Assembly: GCA_024138025.1 (NCBI GenBank) | Contig: JAMXBD010002478.1 | Coordinates: 1-64,000 of the forward strand | Source: Combretum micranthum | Lineage: Eukaryota > Streptophyta > Magnoliopsida > Myrtales > Combretaceae | Reading direction: 5' to 3' | DNA: 64,000 nucleotides | Shown: piece by piece, positions 9,907-23,828 of the stretch | Layout: each line of letters starts with the position of its first letter | How positions within the stretch are numbered: the stretch's first letter is position 1 | Notes under the pieces: generated by a model | Told to the model about the DNA's origin: nothing | The model's database searches: none | The model's input: only the letters and a program-made list of their open reading frames with translations | Program-made: the position numbers and the translations under genes

Positions 9907-12900
9907 ACTGTCTTCAAATGAAGACATTAAAAAAAATATCAAACCTTCTCGGCAATGAGAAGGAAAAGGAAAAAAAAAAAAAAAAAAAAATAATAATAAA
10001 AAAGAATCTAGAAACTCCTCCATTCTTCAAAAGCTCGTATCTTTTACATACGATAACCGATTTCAATTTCGAAACTGATGTTGTGATCGTGGCGATACGC
10101 TCTTCAATTTAAGACCACACAAGGTTAGGTTTCGATCACTCTAAAATTTTACTATTATGATCCGGTACGTAGAAGTTTTCATAATATTAGGAGTTTTAAT
10201 ATTAATTTTTATTATAAATATACATATTTACATGCATATATAATGATAATAATATAAAATTATGTCATGCTAGTATATGTATTTAGACTAGTTGCTATTA
10301 CATTTCGCTTATCAAATGGATAATAAATTGATAAATAAAAACGCTAGATGATAAAAAATTGATTATAATATTAGATAATTAATATTTAGAGTCTATTTAT
10401 TAGTAAATAGAAATTTAGAGATAAATTGCTAGAGTTGAAATATATTCGATGGGACCAATAATTGATCAAAATCTTTTAATCTAAAGCCCAAATCACAATA
10501 CTGATTTCACAAACATGAAAGTTATAATATTTTAACCCTATATAGACTAAAACCCGAGTTTACTCTATTAGATCTGAAACTCTAATCGCATAGGTGATAA
10601 ACATAAATCTATCCGATCCCATAGATTTTAGATTTTAGTTTCCAATTCAGAAATAATATAAGAAAAATATAGAACTTTAACTATTGTGATATGTTTGGTA
10701 TAATACTGAAAAAATCTTAAAACACTAAAAGTTAAGTGTGCTCATGACCTAGGATGAGTGACCTACTGGAAAATGAATAGTAATTTTCCAAAATGAGTGA
10801 TATCTCAATAAATATAATTCAAAGACAATAACTAGTGGTTTAGAATTGAATTATTAGATCCTTAAAGTATATCAGTTAGCAAATGATGATTTAAAGATAA
10901 ATCGTTAGGATTGAGATGTAACAGTTAAAACTAGATATTAGGTATAATTTACATAAATAAGACTCAAACTAAGATTTTAATATCGAAAACACTAAAACAA
11001 AAATATTCTTAACTCATATAAACACTTGTTATGTTTTATGAAGTAAAACTTAACTAAAGAAACAATTAGAATTAAGTAAAGTAAACCTATAGCGTAGTTC
11101 TGACATTTAAAAAGAATAGATATGTTTTATGACAAGTTTAAATAATATAAAATACACACAACATATAGTCATGAGTGAAATGGAATTAAGGAGGAAAATA
11201 AAAGCTTAGAAAACTGTAGAACCCTATTATAAAAGTTTCAGACCTATAAGAAAATTTTACTTGAATTTGATGAATGGAACATATTTGATCATTTGATCAA
11301 TAAAAAGACTGAATATATATAATTAAACTTTAATATATTACTTTATATACAAATATGAGTTTCATATCATACGTAGAAATAGGATTTTGATACATAAACT
11401 TGATATGATTTAAGTATTATATAGATAAAAGATAATTTAGCTTTTAATCTAGTAGATAAACTCAATAACAAGCCTATATAGACATATGAAGATTTTAATA
11501 CATATAAAAGAATAAGGTTCCTTAAAAATAAATTTAAGTAATTCAATTACAAAATTAGAAAATCAAGATAATATAAATTGTAATTGAAAGATTAAACTTA
11601 ACCAAGAATTTCGTAACTCTAAGTATAAAATTCAACACTAATAAGACTATGAATATATAAAGTATAGATTAATGGAAATCATAAAGATTAGCTAATATAA
11701 TCAAATTAATTAAAGTTACATACTTAAAATAAGATCAAGACAAGGAAAATGAAAATAAATATAAATGTATACGCTTTAACTAAAAAGTAGAGTAATGAAC
11801 TTAAATTAAGTTTAATCACTAATACTTTATGAAATAAACATTTACAAGGAATTGAACTTGAAATAATAATTAAGAATACAAAACAAGAAACCTAGGCATC
11901 ATTATGATACCTTTCGAGCCCTTAAAGTAATATAGGAAAAATATACAAAATGATTAGTTTAACCTGATAATTAAAAACTACATTCGATAAGTTTTTCAAT
12001 GACTACTCATATGCTAAAAATCTAAGTTAAAACGAGTATAATACGCCGAATTTAAGATTTCGTGATTAAACTCGATATTTGAAAACAATTAAAATACTTC
12101 TCTTAAGAAAACTAAGATTATACGAATTTTATAGTTTAACTTATGAAGCGTATCCTTTACAAGCTTCAAAATGACTAATTATGTGTTAAGGTTAAATTAA
12201 GAATGTTAAAACTTGAACTTTAAGACACAAAGACACAATAGGTTTCTTTGTACGAATAATAGTATAGTAATAAGTATCCGTTATCTAAATTCTCAGGGGA
12301 GACAGATCCGTTTTCAAGTTTTCTTGCAGACTTCTATGACCATTAAGCAAGGATAAACAGGTTAGTATATTCCGATGACCTTCATATCTGCTTGTGCTTG
12401 TAGGTTTAGAGTATGATATTTTGTTAATATAAATTAAATAATTCAAGTATGGGGTTGGGAAATTTATACTTGTGATTGCTCGTGTTTGTTATCTGTGTTG
12501 AAAATACTATACATTATTCTGAACGTTAAGTATTGAGTGTTGATTAATCATTTTGATCTTTGCAAATGTTTGATAATTGTCTTATTGCTAAATAAATGGA
12601 CTTAATGATTATTGGCGTGATAATTATAATATTGATCATGCATTGCACGATTGCATGTAGAAGGCCATCACCACTACACTTTGACTCGGATGGGCCACAC
12701 TATCCCGTGAGGACGGTGAACATGGAGGACCAAAGTGGTATATACCTAGTGTGTATGGCCTTGTTCTAGGAGAATGGGAACTAAGTCGTCCTGGGGACGA
12801 CCCACCTTCTAGGATCGCGCCGGGTCATTGTTAAGGATATCTTGCTTCAATGGGATGTTGTTATATGTATATTATTTTCTATATATGAAAAACTCCTTGA

Positions 12901-13559
12901 ATAAATTTGATTCCCGAAGTATTAGCGTCCGGGCTGATGTGTGAATGTACCCCAACCTCGGATTCGGAGGGCATAAAGCCGAATATATATATAGTTACCG
13001 GTTGGATATATTTATTCATTTGCTTGTCTATATTGCATATGCTTGTTTAATAACTTGTTTGCTTTTGCTTAAACGGTATGGAGAGAGCGTATACATCACT
13101 CAGCTAGTTGTAGTTGACTCCCTAACAGTTTGCTTTTGCAGGTAAGTTAAATACATGGATGGGATAGGATCTGAGTGCAGAGCGTGACAAAGATCAAGTT
13201 GTACAAGATTGATAGAAGATTTAGAATTTGATAGGTTAAACCTAGTTGAGAGAATAAACATGAAAATGTAGTCTTTTTCTTAACTTAAGCCTAGTTAATA
13301 TTTTGTGTTAAACCTAGGTTTACCTTATCTTGTCATTTGGTAGGATATCTGATTCTCTGCGATCTTGTGATCTGTGGAAGTTTCGATATCCAATAAATTA
13401 TTTTCATAATAAACTTATATATGTATAATACAATGAGAGGATAATTAATTAGAGTCTTGTAAACTCTAACTTGCAAGGTGATCCTCATGTTGCGGATGCA
13501 CACGTGATATGGCAATTTAGGGAAATCATACTAGGCCATACATAGGGTCGCGACAGAAA

Positions 13560-13571
13560 TGGTATCAGAGC
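13560..13571 (+). promoter_or_regulatory. Primer binding site (tRNA-iMet), family Z
   Basis: TGGTATCAGAGC, complementary to the 3' end of plant initiator tRNA-Met, lies four bases after the end of the 5' LTR. This fixes the element as + strand and fixes the LTR boundary. Confidence 0.92.
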
Positions 13572-15267
13572 ATTAGGTTGTCAGAGATAGGACGGACCTA
13601 CCAAATGGTGAGATGGGGTAGAATCTGGGTAGAAAAAAAAATTAATTTATAAATTAAAAGATATAGACTTTTAGATTATATCATATATTTTATATATTAC
13701 AAATAAGATATGGATATATGTTGTCCATTTATGTGCAATTGAGAACTCTTACATCTTTTCTTATGTAGAAAAGTGAGGTATTCCTATGTCAGAAGCCTAA
13801 TCACAAGCTTTTGTGCCAGTGGAATCTAAGTTAGTAGAAATAAAAACTGTAAGAGACGTGTGAATGAGTCTCAAGATGGACTTGTTATATAAACCCAAGA
13901 AGCTTGATATGTGAGAAAGTGAAATTTCATTTAATGGAGAAAGGTAAACATCTTTGATGATCATTGGAGAAATAGGCCTAAATCAAGTGGTAAGCAACTT
14001 ACATATTTTGCTCATATTGAGGTAAAGTCTCTAGAGGTTAATAGGTTGAAATGTTGAAATGTTGAAATGTTGAAATGTAGGAGTGAAATTTACCTTAGAA
14101 TAGTAGGATGGAACTTTGTACGATTATGTTAAGAATATTAGAAATTGTTGACTTGACACAAAAATAAAGCATGAGACACCACTTGAAGGATTGAAATGAT
14201 TACAACTTGTAAAATAAGAGAAACCAAGATGGTTAATAAGAAGAGGTCTTGATAGAATATACATTATTATTGGATGAAATGGAAATTAGGATAGCAATTA
14301 TAATAAAATAAAAGGAGCTCTGATCTATATTATTGCTAGGTTTGCTGAAACATTATGAGAGAAATTCGGAAGTAAATCATGACTTTCATGCTATATAGGA
14401 GAAGTATAAATTGAGGAATATAAATTCATACGAAGTTAATGGGGAAAGACCAGATTTAGGATGGATTTTATGACTAGTATTTAAACCCTAATGAATTGCC
14501 AAAGAAGTATGCTCCCAAGATGTAGATAGGTCTTTAATTATTTTATAAGGAGATTGGTGAACCTTTACAAAAGGAAGTAAGTGCGCTTGAGCTTCTGTCA
14601 AGTAATGGACACCATCACTAGGGTTCACAAAATTTGTACACAAATAAAAATGTGGATCATAGGACATGTTGTAGTAGATATCCTAATAGGTGATAATCGC
14701 ATAATAACTTGTAGAATTTTAATTAATTGATCATTAAAATTAAGGTAATGAGGATACTATAAGGTTTCAATTTTTATGCTTCCCTATTACTTTAAATGAG
14801 CTAAGACATTCATGATGAATAAGAGGATGGTTTTATGATTATGATGGTATTAAAAAGTAATAGAAATAATTGCTTTGATGATATAATAATGCTTAGAATA
14901 ATGAAGTGATATCACTTGTAAAGTTTGGAAGATATCAATAGAAATCTCTTTTCGTTTATTTTCATGAGTATATTTAGACTTTAGAAACAAGTTTGAAAGG
15001 AAATTGGATATTTGATGAAGTAATAAGAATACTATTAGGTAAAATAGGCAAATATTGAATCTTATCACATCCTTTAGAAGTGACAAATATTACTCATTGA
15101 GATATTAAGAGATATGAAGCATTGAGATAGAAAATATTTGGTATAATTTCAAAACAAGATTGATAGTCATGGAGATGTATAAAATTGAGGAGATTTCAAG
15201 TATGAGATGGATGGCAATAGAGAAAGCTAGAAGTATTGCGGAAATGATAAAACGAGTAAATCTGGAC
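13572..15267 (+). other. Non-coding interior of family Z element
   Basis: No gag, protease, RT or integrase motif is visible in any frame. An 8-bp unit TTGAAATG is repeated four times near 14045-14077. Either the interior always was non-coding or it is very old decayed coding sequence; I see no residual motif to decide. Confidence 0.65.
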
Positions 15268-15304
15268 AAGTTTCGAGGACGAAACTTTTCTTAAAGAGGG
15301 GGAG
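15268..15304 (+). promoter_or_regulatory. Pre-PPT hairpin and polypurine tract, family Z
   Basis: Inverted repeat AAGTTTCG-AGGA-CGAAACTT (15268-15287), then the polypurine tract AAAGAGGGGGAG (about 15293-15304), just before the 3' LTR at 15308. The purine tract primes plus-strand DNA synthesis. The same hairpin is present beside the PPT of families X and Y. Confidence 0.8.
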
Positions 15305-15307
15305 TGT

Positions 15308-15974
15308 TGTAACACCCTGAATTATATGTCTATTTAATTTTTGGTAATTGTTAAATAGATAGTAATGTCTGACAGAAATTTTAGAAAATGTCCGAAAAAT
15401 CATCCCCACTTTTCGTGAATTTAAATATTGGTAATTACTAAAATGGACAATAAAAGACTTAATTAAAATAAAAATATAAGCATAAACTATACCTATATCA
15501 AAGAAAAATTTTCCGTAAGATATAACAATAATAATATGATTAATATATAAACTAAAAACCAATAAAGATGTGTAAAATAATAAATTAGATCCCAAAAATA
15601 ATTCAAAGGATACAAACAAAAGATAAATACTATAAATTTATAATAGTAGAATATAAATAAAGTCAAATTAAAGACAATTTAATTATTAATAGGGCATAAA
15701 ATACCAAAACACTAATAATTTAAATCCTTAAAGGATAAATTATAATTTACGATAATAGATATTAAAACTGAAAAGTAAAAGTCTTAAATTAAAAATTTTA
15801 ATTATACCATAGTGTTCAGAATATTTAATATAGTAGGTATATAAATTTTCATCTAAAAATATTATCGAATGAGTATTTATCATATGTGTTAATTAAAACC
15901 CGAAAAAATGAAACTTGCCCAATAAGCCAAAAATTTCCTATAAATTCGCTCACTCTCACGCTCTCTCGTCTCAT

Positions 15975-16013
<39 letters not shown>

Positions 16014-16120
16014 GTCTCTCTCACTGTCTTCAAATGAAGACATTAAAAAAAAATTATCAAACCTTCTCGGCAATGAGAAGGAAAAGGAGAAAAAAAGAAA
16101 AAGAAAAAGAAAAATAATTA
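15308..16120 (+). repeat. Family Z 3' LTR, truncated
   Basis: Closely matches the first ~0.8 kb of the 5' LTR, including TATA box and CT tract, then similarity stops in an A-rich stretch near 16120. The missing ~3.5 kb is not seen nearby, so this is a deletion. Confidence 0.85.
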
Positions 16121-16387
16121 AATTACTGGTCATGTGTTCAATTGTACTGAGTAAATGACCCATTATAATGTGGAAAAAAGAGGTGTTAAAAATACTAAAT
16201 AAATAATTTATAATTTTAAATTATAATTTAGCGATTAAAGTTTGCTTCTTGGAGAAGCAAAAGAGACAACTATATCTCTACGAAAAATCTTGTAAATCAT
16301 ATCGAGAATTATCTTATGATAGATGACTTTTACCAAATAAAACTAAAACATGCGATCTGACTCAAAATTAGCGTTGCTATATAGTCT

Positions 16388-19300
16388 TATAATGCACAAA
16401 AAATTTAATCCAACATTAAATCAATTAAGACGTTAATGCCATGTATAATACTCTAAAGTATTATATACTCAGCTTCCTTTAAAAGGATTTGTTTATGTTG
16501 AACATTACTACTCAATTTTAGGTTATGAAATCGTTTAATTAGATTTTCAAATAATTGGATTTAGTCGTGGTGTACTAAACTTTATTAAACACATTTTTAA
16601 AATCTCTACCCTCGTCAAAGTAGACAAATTTTCTAAGAAAAAAAGCTTTATAAAATTATTTGATCATCTACCCTTAAAGATAGATCTACAATTTCAAAAC
16701 ATTTACGCTCTACGGGCCCCTTAAAAAATATTACAAATTTCAAAATGTAATTCCAACTCTTAAAATATAAATGATATCCATAGCCTTATACTGTATCACT
16801 CCTCAAACATTGCCCTAAACCTGAGCCAAGCATCATCACACCAATCATCATCAACAACAACTCCATCATCAACAACATCATCATCCTCATGATCATCAAA
16901 TCATTAACCTCCTCATCATCTCATCATCATCATCAACAATAACAATAATCATCACCATCATCAAATCAAGACTTGGAAAAAGAACAACAATAACAATGAT
17001 GAGCTTAAGCTCAATACATAATAACATAAGCACGTGCAGTATGACACACGGCTTAACTAAATGCAATGCATCAATCAACAAGTTATTATCTTTCCATTAA
17101 AATAAACAAATCAATACTGGAGCACTCACACTCCAGAACAAGCCAATGGGAATCTAAGGGTCCTAAGTAACAACAGCTGCTCAGGGGATTGATATAGGTT
17201 GCTTGGATACCTATATCTCCTAAATCTAACCGAAAAGATTATTAATCTCATTTAGGGCTAATAGTCGTTATTCAACTTTACTTAACTTAATCCATAATAT
17301 AAATTAATTCACATGCTCTCATAAACATTGAATTAAATCATATTATTTCCTCTCAAGAATAAGTAAATGTTACACTGTTACCACATTCCCTATCAATTAC
17401 CCATTGAACCACTATATGGAAGCCATTACATCATGACAAGTAGCCTAAGCGCCTATTCTAACATGTCATTGCATCATGACAGCTTTACCACTCCCCAAAT
17501 CGGATACTGATCTTCCACTCCAGGGCAAGAATCAGATTTCAACGGCAAAAAACACAACCAACACTCATCAATTAATTAAGTCGTCTTTAAGTCCTTAATC
17601 CATTTTAGATACTTATCCTATCATCCAATACGTAAGTTACTGCGTACCTCAAATATGAAGTCCAAACAGAGCCTTATAAGTTATATCAGAATCCATCTCA
17701 GAAGATGAATCTTAAATCCATCACTGTTTCAAGAAAGAATTCTTATAAGAACCTAAACTATTTAATCACTTATAAGAACTTAAACTAACATCCACTTCAA
17801 CAAAATCACACAAGAACTTATATCAATTATTCACTAATCTCTAACTCATTTTATTAAGACCTTATTCGAGCAAACACTAAATTTGAACTCCGCTATAGCT
17901 GCGAACATCGCCCTGTCAAATACGGACAATTCTTCTTTGTCTGTCAAAGTATTTCTTATCACTTTAATTATAATCTCTTATCACATAAATATATGCAAAG
18001 CATTCATATCTATAAACAATTATAATTAACACAATTAAACATTCGAAACAACATACTCTTCATACTCATTAAGGTTTATCCTAACTGATTAGTTAAAATC
18101 AATTATTAGCTATTAACTCATTTTAACTTAATCTAAGCCAAATTGATTAGAGTTAGTTATTTAAATCATTTAACTCAAAAACTAAGCCAAGGTGGTTAAA
18201 CTAATTCAATCTAATTCATTTTAACCCATTAAAGTTCATTTAGCCAAGTTGAACCTAGAATTATCAACTAAGTTCATTTTATAACTAACTTCTATTTTTA
18301 ATCCAACTATTTGTTAAATCTATAAATCTACTTAATTCACACTTAATTATATCAATCAATTAACATAACACATCAAATATCACTTATCTATCTCATTTTA
18401 ACTTAAAAAGATTTATTTACACTTAATAACAAACATTTAGAAAGCAAAAACAAGTTATGACTTTGTTTAGGAAAACACAACAACTGAAAAGAACTAAAAA
18501 AACATTGATACTTTTTGAATTTGTAAAAACTCAAAACATAAAAGTTTTATATCTCTATTTAGTCTTTCTATAGCAACTTGAATCACCTCAATCAGAGGTC
18601 TGATGAAAAAGCTATGGCCAAAAAACGATCAAGCTACGAAACAGAGCAACGTTGTAAAAAGAACGTCAACACTTCTACACCAACGGGGTAAAGCTCAACG
18701 CCGGAAGTGTAGAGGGTCAACACTGGCAGCATTGGAGGTAGCGTTAAGAAAGTGCCTTCTGATCACTTCAACACTAGCTCTATACCGGCAGCGTTGAAGT
18801 TCCAGGAGGCGGTGTTGACGATAAAACAGCTTTTCAAAAACATAGTTTTTTACACTTTACTCTTATCAAAACTTTTTCAAATTATCTACTAAGCTTCCTA
18901 CCACTTGATATATGAATTCAACATCATCAAACATGTATGCTCTTCACTAATATCACATTAAACACTTCAATCAACAAATTGAACAACCCAATTCTTCAAA
19001 CCCCAAACTACTATTCATCTTCTTCCTCCTTCACAATCCAACCTTCAACATACAATTAACCAATAATTACATATGTAAACAACACTTTGAACCCATTTCT
19101 AACATCTAAATATCAATTATAAGCTTTTAAATAACAATTAAAAAAAAGATAATTCAAGATAAAAAACTTAGCTTTTTTTTTTTTTTTTTGGAGATACATG
19201 CATAAATGAACTTTTCTCCACACTTCTAGCTTGATTCCTATTTCCTATCTTCTTCCTTAGCTTTAATTTCTCTTCTTAATCTTGTCTAGGATTTGAGATT

Positions 19301-19885
19301 GAGAGGGAGAGATCAAAGGAAAGAGAAAGGAAGGAAGAAAGAAAGAAAGAAAGGAAGGAAGGAAAGAAGAAAAGAAGAAAATGAAAAAAAAAATGAAAGA
19401 AAAGAAGAAGAGGGCAGTTGATAATTGAGGCCAAAAATGAAAAGATAAGGATATTTAGAAACTAAGGTATCGGTTTAGAACTATCAGATCAATATCCATG
19501 GTTCTAGAGATATTTAAAAGATAATTTATGAACTAATAAGTTAGAAATTACGAACTCTAGATGAGAACTTTATTTAAGATTTTATTTTAGATAATAGATA
19601 TTTAGTTTGAGTTCGAGTTTAAGAACTGATTTTTTTATTCAAGCAAATGAACTCAAATTTTGTAGGGATTTAGAAATTAAAGTTTTGGCTAAGAATTAAG
19701 GGTTTAGGAATCCTTTAAACATTTTAATAACTTGTTTAGAGAATTTAGATTTCAAATATCAAATTTGACTTAGTTAATTATTAATCTAGTTATGTCAACT
19801 TGTCTAATTATATCCTATAATTCATTTAACTTATTCAAATATATCTAAACTCAATTTCTAATATATAGAGATTTGGGTCATTTCA
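16388..19885 (-). mobile_element. Old family Y solo LTR (about 3.5 kb)
   Basis: Diverged copy of the family Y LTR found at 45205-49198. Shared landmarks in order: GTTTATGTTGAACATT (16489), the GGAGCACTCACACTCC block (about 17120), the GTCAT-hairpin units (17423, 17465), the variable GC-rich cassette (about 18600-18830), the (GAAA) tract (about 19330) and the end AGATTTGGGTCATTTCA. Neither a primer site nor a polypurine tract adjoins it, so it is a solo LTR. A probable degenerate target duplication is AGTCT (16383-16387) and AGTCC (19886-19890). The 5' boundary is less certain than the 3' one. Confidence 0.7.
18600..18830. repeat. GC-richer variable cassette in old Y LTR
   Basis: Follows the conserved word CACCTCAATC and carries recurring CAACACT(G/A), GGCAGCGTT and CCGGAAGTGTAGAGG-type words. 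It occupies the same LTR position as unrelated GC-rich cassettes in other copies. Confidence 0.55.
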
Positions 19886-22800
19886 AGTCCATAGACAAAT
19901 TTTATACTGGCATTGTAAACTATAAAAGGACAGATGTCCTTCATTTTGCAATGTAATTCTCTAATATATTTTTCAAAGAAATGAGATAATATTATGATCC
20001 TTTGGCCATACTGTTTCATCTCTATTTAAATAGCTTTTGATTTTAATCTCCAAAAACTATTTTATATCTTGCACCTAACATGTTTTTAGTATCAAAACCA
20101 AAACCCTTTCATTCTAGAAGCTAAACACTCAAGCACTATGTATGGTAGGGTTACTGCAGTTGGTTGATCATGGACGATAGGCATAGTGGTCAACCTGAGA
20201 GAAGTCCTGAATTGATGACACATATAGGATGTCACAGAGAGAGGCGTGAGAGTAGGAACAGGCAAATCTGGTTTCTCGAGTGCGCGAGTGAGACAGAAGA
20301 TTAAATCAAATAGATTCAATCATTCTTGACTCGTTCTTCATAAAATAGGTGTTTTGATCTTTTTGGAGTTATTTCAGCATAATTTCTACGTTGCTCTTGC
20401 TCTTAGCAATGCATAAGATGCTCCTAAATGAGAGGAGAAGCATCTTATTTATAGATGTTGGAGGCTAATATTAGCAGTTGGATGAATCCAGATGGATGGT
20501 TGAGATGAAGTATTGCTTGCAACTATTGGATCTCTTTCATGAATCCGATGGCTAGATTCATCCCTTCTTTTACGTATGTGAGCATGGACTTAGGATATGG
20601 GCCTAGAATGGAATGAAGGCTTTTATAATAAAAAAAGGAGCTCATTTTCCCATTAAAATAGTCCATGTTTAATCTAAAATAAAAATAGCTTTTTTTTTTT
20701 TTCCAAATAAGCCCTATTTTATCCAAATAAAAGCCCAAATTAACCCAGGAAGATATTTTTGGAGTCTACTTTTCGTGCATGAGAAATCCAAATAAGACTG
20801 AGAACGAAATAAACCAGTCCAACGATCCTTATTCTGAGCCTACCAAGCCAAATCTCTCTACGACATCCCTTATTGAGCTCGGTCTTTTGAGCCCTTTTAC
20901 TAGCTTAAAAGATCAGCCCGTGGATTTAATTAGGCCAACAGCACAATTAGCGAAATGTCCCTCTACATTTTGCCCCTAGCTAAAAGCTCATTTAGCAAAG
21001 TCATAAAAGGGGTTTGAGGCATTTCATTAAGTAGATGTTCTCTTCAAAGTTGTTATAGAACACTAATGAGAAGTTGCACTTGACATGAAGTTCTGCACTG
21101 CATTGAAATAGTCGATACTTTTTATATTTGTCAATGAACCAAACTTGTTATATTTGTGGATGAAGTAAAGTTAGTTGAAGTAGTCTTCTTCAAATTTGTT
21201 GTAGAATATCTGATGAAGCAATTTTGTTGTCGTATAAGCACTTAGGTTACTAAGTGGACCAAAATGTCCTAAGCTTTTCCTTTTATGAAACCTTCCTTTT
21301 TCGAACTACTATTAAGAGATTCATCATATCACAAGTTATAATGATCATCATGTCTTCTTATTCCTTTTTTTATAATGCTTAATAATTGAATGAAAGCATT
21401 AATATAAGCTCTAAAGCATATTATTATCCGTTACTTTTATTTTAAAATCCTATTTTAGAATAAATATTTTTAATCCAAAATAAAACACCACTTTCCCATT
21501 CTAAATATGATAATTGACTTAAGGCATTATATAAAAAATTTGGACACTTTCCAAATTAAATCATGCATTTGTATTAGCTCATTCTTTGTATGTGACCCAA
21601 TAGATTCATCTACCATTGGCAGTGGGCCTAAAACTTATTCTAGGTGCATAAACCATAAGTAGCCTCTGGCAAGACAATATAACTACAAAATTAAATTAAG
21701 GACGTCAATCCAACACAACATAATCCATAATTATGTCTTGGTCCTTTTGTCACACGATATCTTGATTGAACATAAGACATGAATAGTGTCATCCTTATAT
21801 TATTCGTTCTTATCATTTTTCAATCTTAAAGTAGACCGATAAAACAAATGATTTGATCAAATCATCAATTTTTTTTAGCACGACCATACATTTCTCAATC
21901 TCACTTATCAATGGGCCTAGAAATATATCTCTCAAAATGAAAGGTACAAATCCCATCTTGATCACTTATCTACTTGATTCACAATATACTCAATCACAAC
22001 CTTTATAATTATATGGTTAAATATAATGTTTGATTATGTCAAATCATAATATTCCATATATTGGAATCTATGGTGATTTTAAGTCTAAGGATTTAGTGAC
22101 AATGTCATTATGAGAATCAATTATGACATTAGTCCATATAGTGATCTCATAGCTAGTTAATCCAGTATTTAGTTCTTCAACATGTACCTATGCGTTTCAT
22201 TTGTATCCCATTACATATAAACATCACATGATTATCAATAAATCCGCATATTAAATTTATTATTGTTCCCACAATAATGAATATCTAGAGACATTTAGAA
22301 TAATTATATGATTATTCAAGAATATTATTATAAAATAAAAATGTAGACAATATAATAATATAAGTCTCTTGTTAATAAAATAAAAGGATGACAATATCCA
22401 ATGATTGACTTAAGACACAATCACTAACAAGCAATAACTTGGTCATTTCTTGCCTGCTATTGGACTAGATTTCCTAAGATGACATTAAAAGAACTTTGAG
22501 TTGTCATGTCAACTTTAGGCCAAGCAAGCAATTAGCATACACTCTTAACTATCTCTAAGTCACTCCCCATGATCTCAAAAGTTGCCATAATGGAAGATAT
22601 GATTTCCTAATATACATATATCTTTCAAATTAGGATGCATTTTCCTATTATGGTGATCTATTTTCAACCCATAAATAGGCCTCTGGTGCCAATGGTAAAG
22701 CATCTACACACATCTTTGTTGCCACGATTTTGCCAAAATTCCCTATTACTAACTTAACATGGAGTGGTCCTACTACACATAAATGTAGTTGTTCCACCAA

Positions 22801-23828
22801 CAAGTTCTTTGTCTTATAGGGGCAAAAGCACCCTTTGAAGGCTTGTCAAGCCCTAAATCTCTATTAGTAAAGAATTAAGGCAAACAACACACATAGGGTG
22901 ATTAAGAGAAACATGAATATGGAAGAGGAGTAGGCAGTTCAATGGGTTAGAACTCACTTGTAACAAGTGAAGGAGCTAAAAAGCATTAAACCTCACTATA
23001 ATATGAAATTGAGTGTGTTCTTGGTTTAAGGCAAGTGCTTGAATTTTTCAATCGAAAATTTTGTTAGACAATGACATTTTTTCTAAAAATTGTAATGATC
23101 CAAATGAAGAAAACCAAAGATATTATAGAGTTTAGCCATTAATTTCATCTACCAAATTACATGGCAGTCAATTGTCACATCTCTAAAAAAGGCCTAGAAG
23201 GATTAACTTGAAGTTATCATATCAAGTGTGCTCCCACAATAGAAAAACCGTTTTGTAAGTCAAAGATTGCAAAACTCTACTTACTATTTGATATACAAAT
23301 TTTAATTCTAAAGGAAATACAATTGCCCACGGTTCACCAAAATCGCTGAGAATTGGTATCCTCCAACAAATAGCAAAACAAGATAGATAACCTACATGTT
23401 ACAAAGTCTCAAAGTATTATAAATTTTATCTAAATCTTTTCTAGTTTCAACTTACATGACACAAAAGTTTAAATAACTATACAATGAATCTAATTCCTAA
23501 TCTAAGTTTGTATTTTTGTCTTCCTATCTTCAAGGAATTCTCCGAAAATTAACTCTCTTCAAATATTCTTAGCCTATTTCCAACTTGAGTTAATCGTGCA
23601 CAAGAACAATAAGGATGTGAGCTAATCCACAACTTAATGAATGACAAGACCAATACCATACATCAAACAAATGCCAAGAAAATTTTATTAGCAAGCATAT
23701 AAAATGCAACACTCAACCATATGACATGCGTAGTTTAGATGACCGAAATCCAAACTAATAGAAATTTACGCTCTCTCTCTTGAGGGTTGAAGGACCAGCA
23801 TAAGTTATTTACGCCCAAGAAAGACTGA
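19886..23828. other. Unclassified old repeat sequence, no gene
   Basis: No supportable coding region in any frame. CTATAAAAGG near 19920 followed by TAGTATCAAAACC (20087-20099) looks like a TATA box and a decayed primer site: it differs from TGGTATCAGAGCC by three G-to-A changes. An old LTR element may therefore start here, but no paired LTR was found. At 20417-20458 a minus-strand TATA-like word and hairpin suggest another LTR promoter. The rest is AT-rich. Confidence 0.35.
20417..20458 (-). promoter_or_regulatory. TATA-like word plus hairpin, minus strand
   Basis: Reading the minus strand, CTATAAATAAGATGCT is followed by a hairpin with arms AAGATGCT and AGCATCTT around a 16-base loop. The layout (TATA then a hairpin within 10-40 bases) resembles the start of R in an LTR. 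No LTR boundaries were identified. Confidence 0.3.

Larger units (their letters stand above)
9184..13555 (+). repeat. Family Z 5' LTR (4372 bp)
   Basis: Begins TGTAACACCC and ends GGGTCGCGACA directly before the primer binding site. It matches the solo LTR at 38060-42413 along its whole length with moderate divergence. It contains a TATA box at 9811, a CT-rich tract just downstream, and a GC-richer block at about 12660-12840. The small reading frames inside it are not supported as genes. Confidence 0.88.
9184..16120 (+). mobile_element. Family Z LARD-type LTR element, 3' LTR truncated
   Basis: Left LTR, primer binding site, short interior, polypurine tract and the beginning of a right LTR follow in order on the + strand. 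Both LTRs start TGTAACACCCTGAATTATA. The interior (13556-15307) is only 1.75 kb and has no gag or pol reading frame, so the element needed proteins from another element (a LARD, large retrotransposon derivative). The hairpin and polypurine tract at its 3' end resemble Ty3/gypsy Tekay/Del-type chromoviruses. The right LTR matches the left for about 0.8 kb, then is lost at about 16120, so no target duplication can be checked. The 5-bp left flank is ATATC. Confidence 0.85.

Noticed and set aside
9613..10112. Overlapping frames on both strands in the Z LTR
   Set aside because: They translate CT-rich and A-rich low-complexity tracts conserved as LTR sequence, not as protein.
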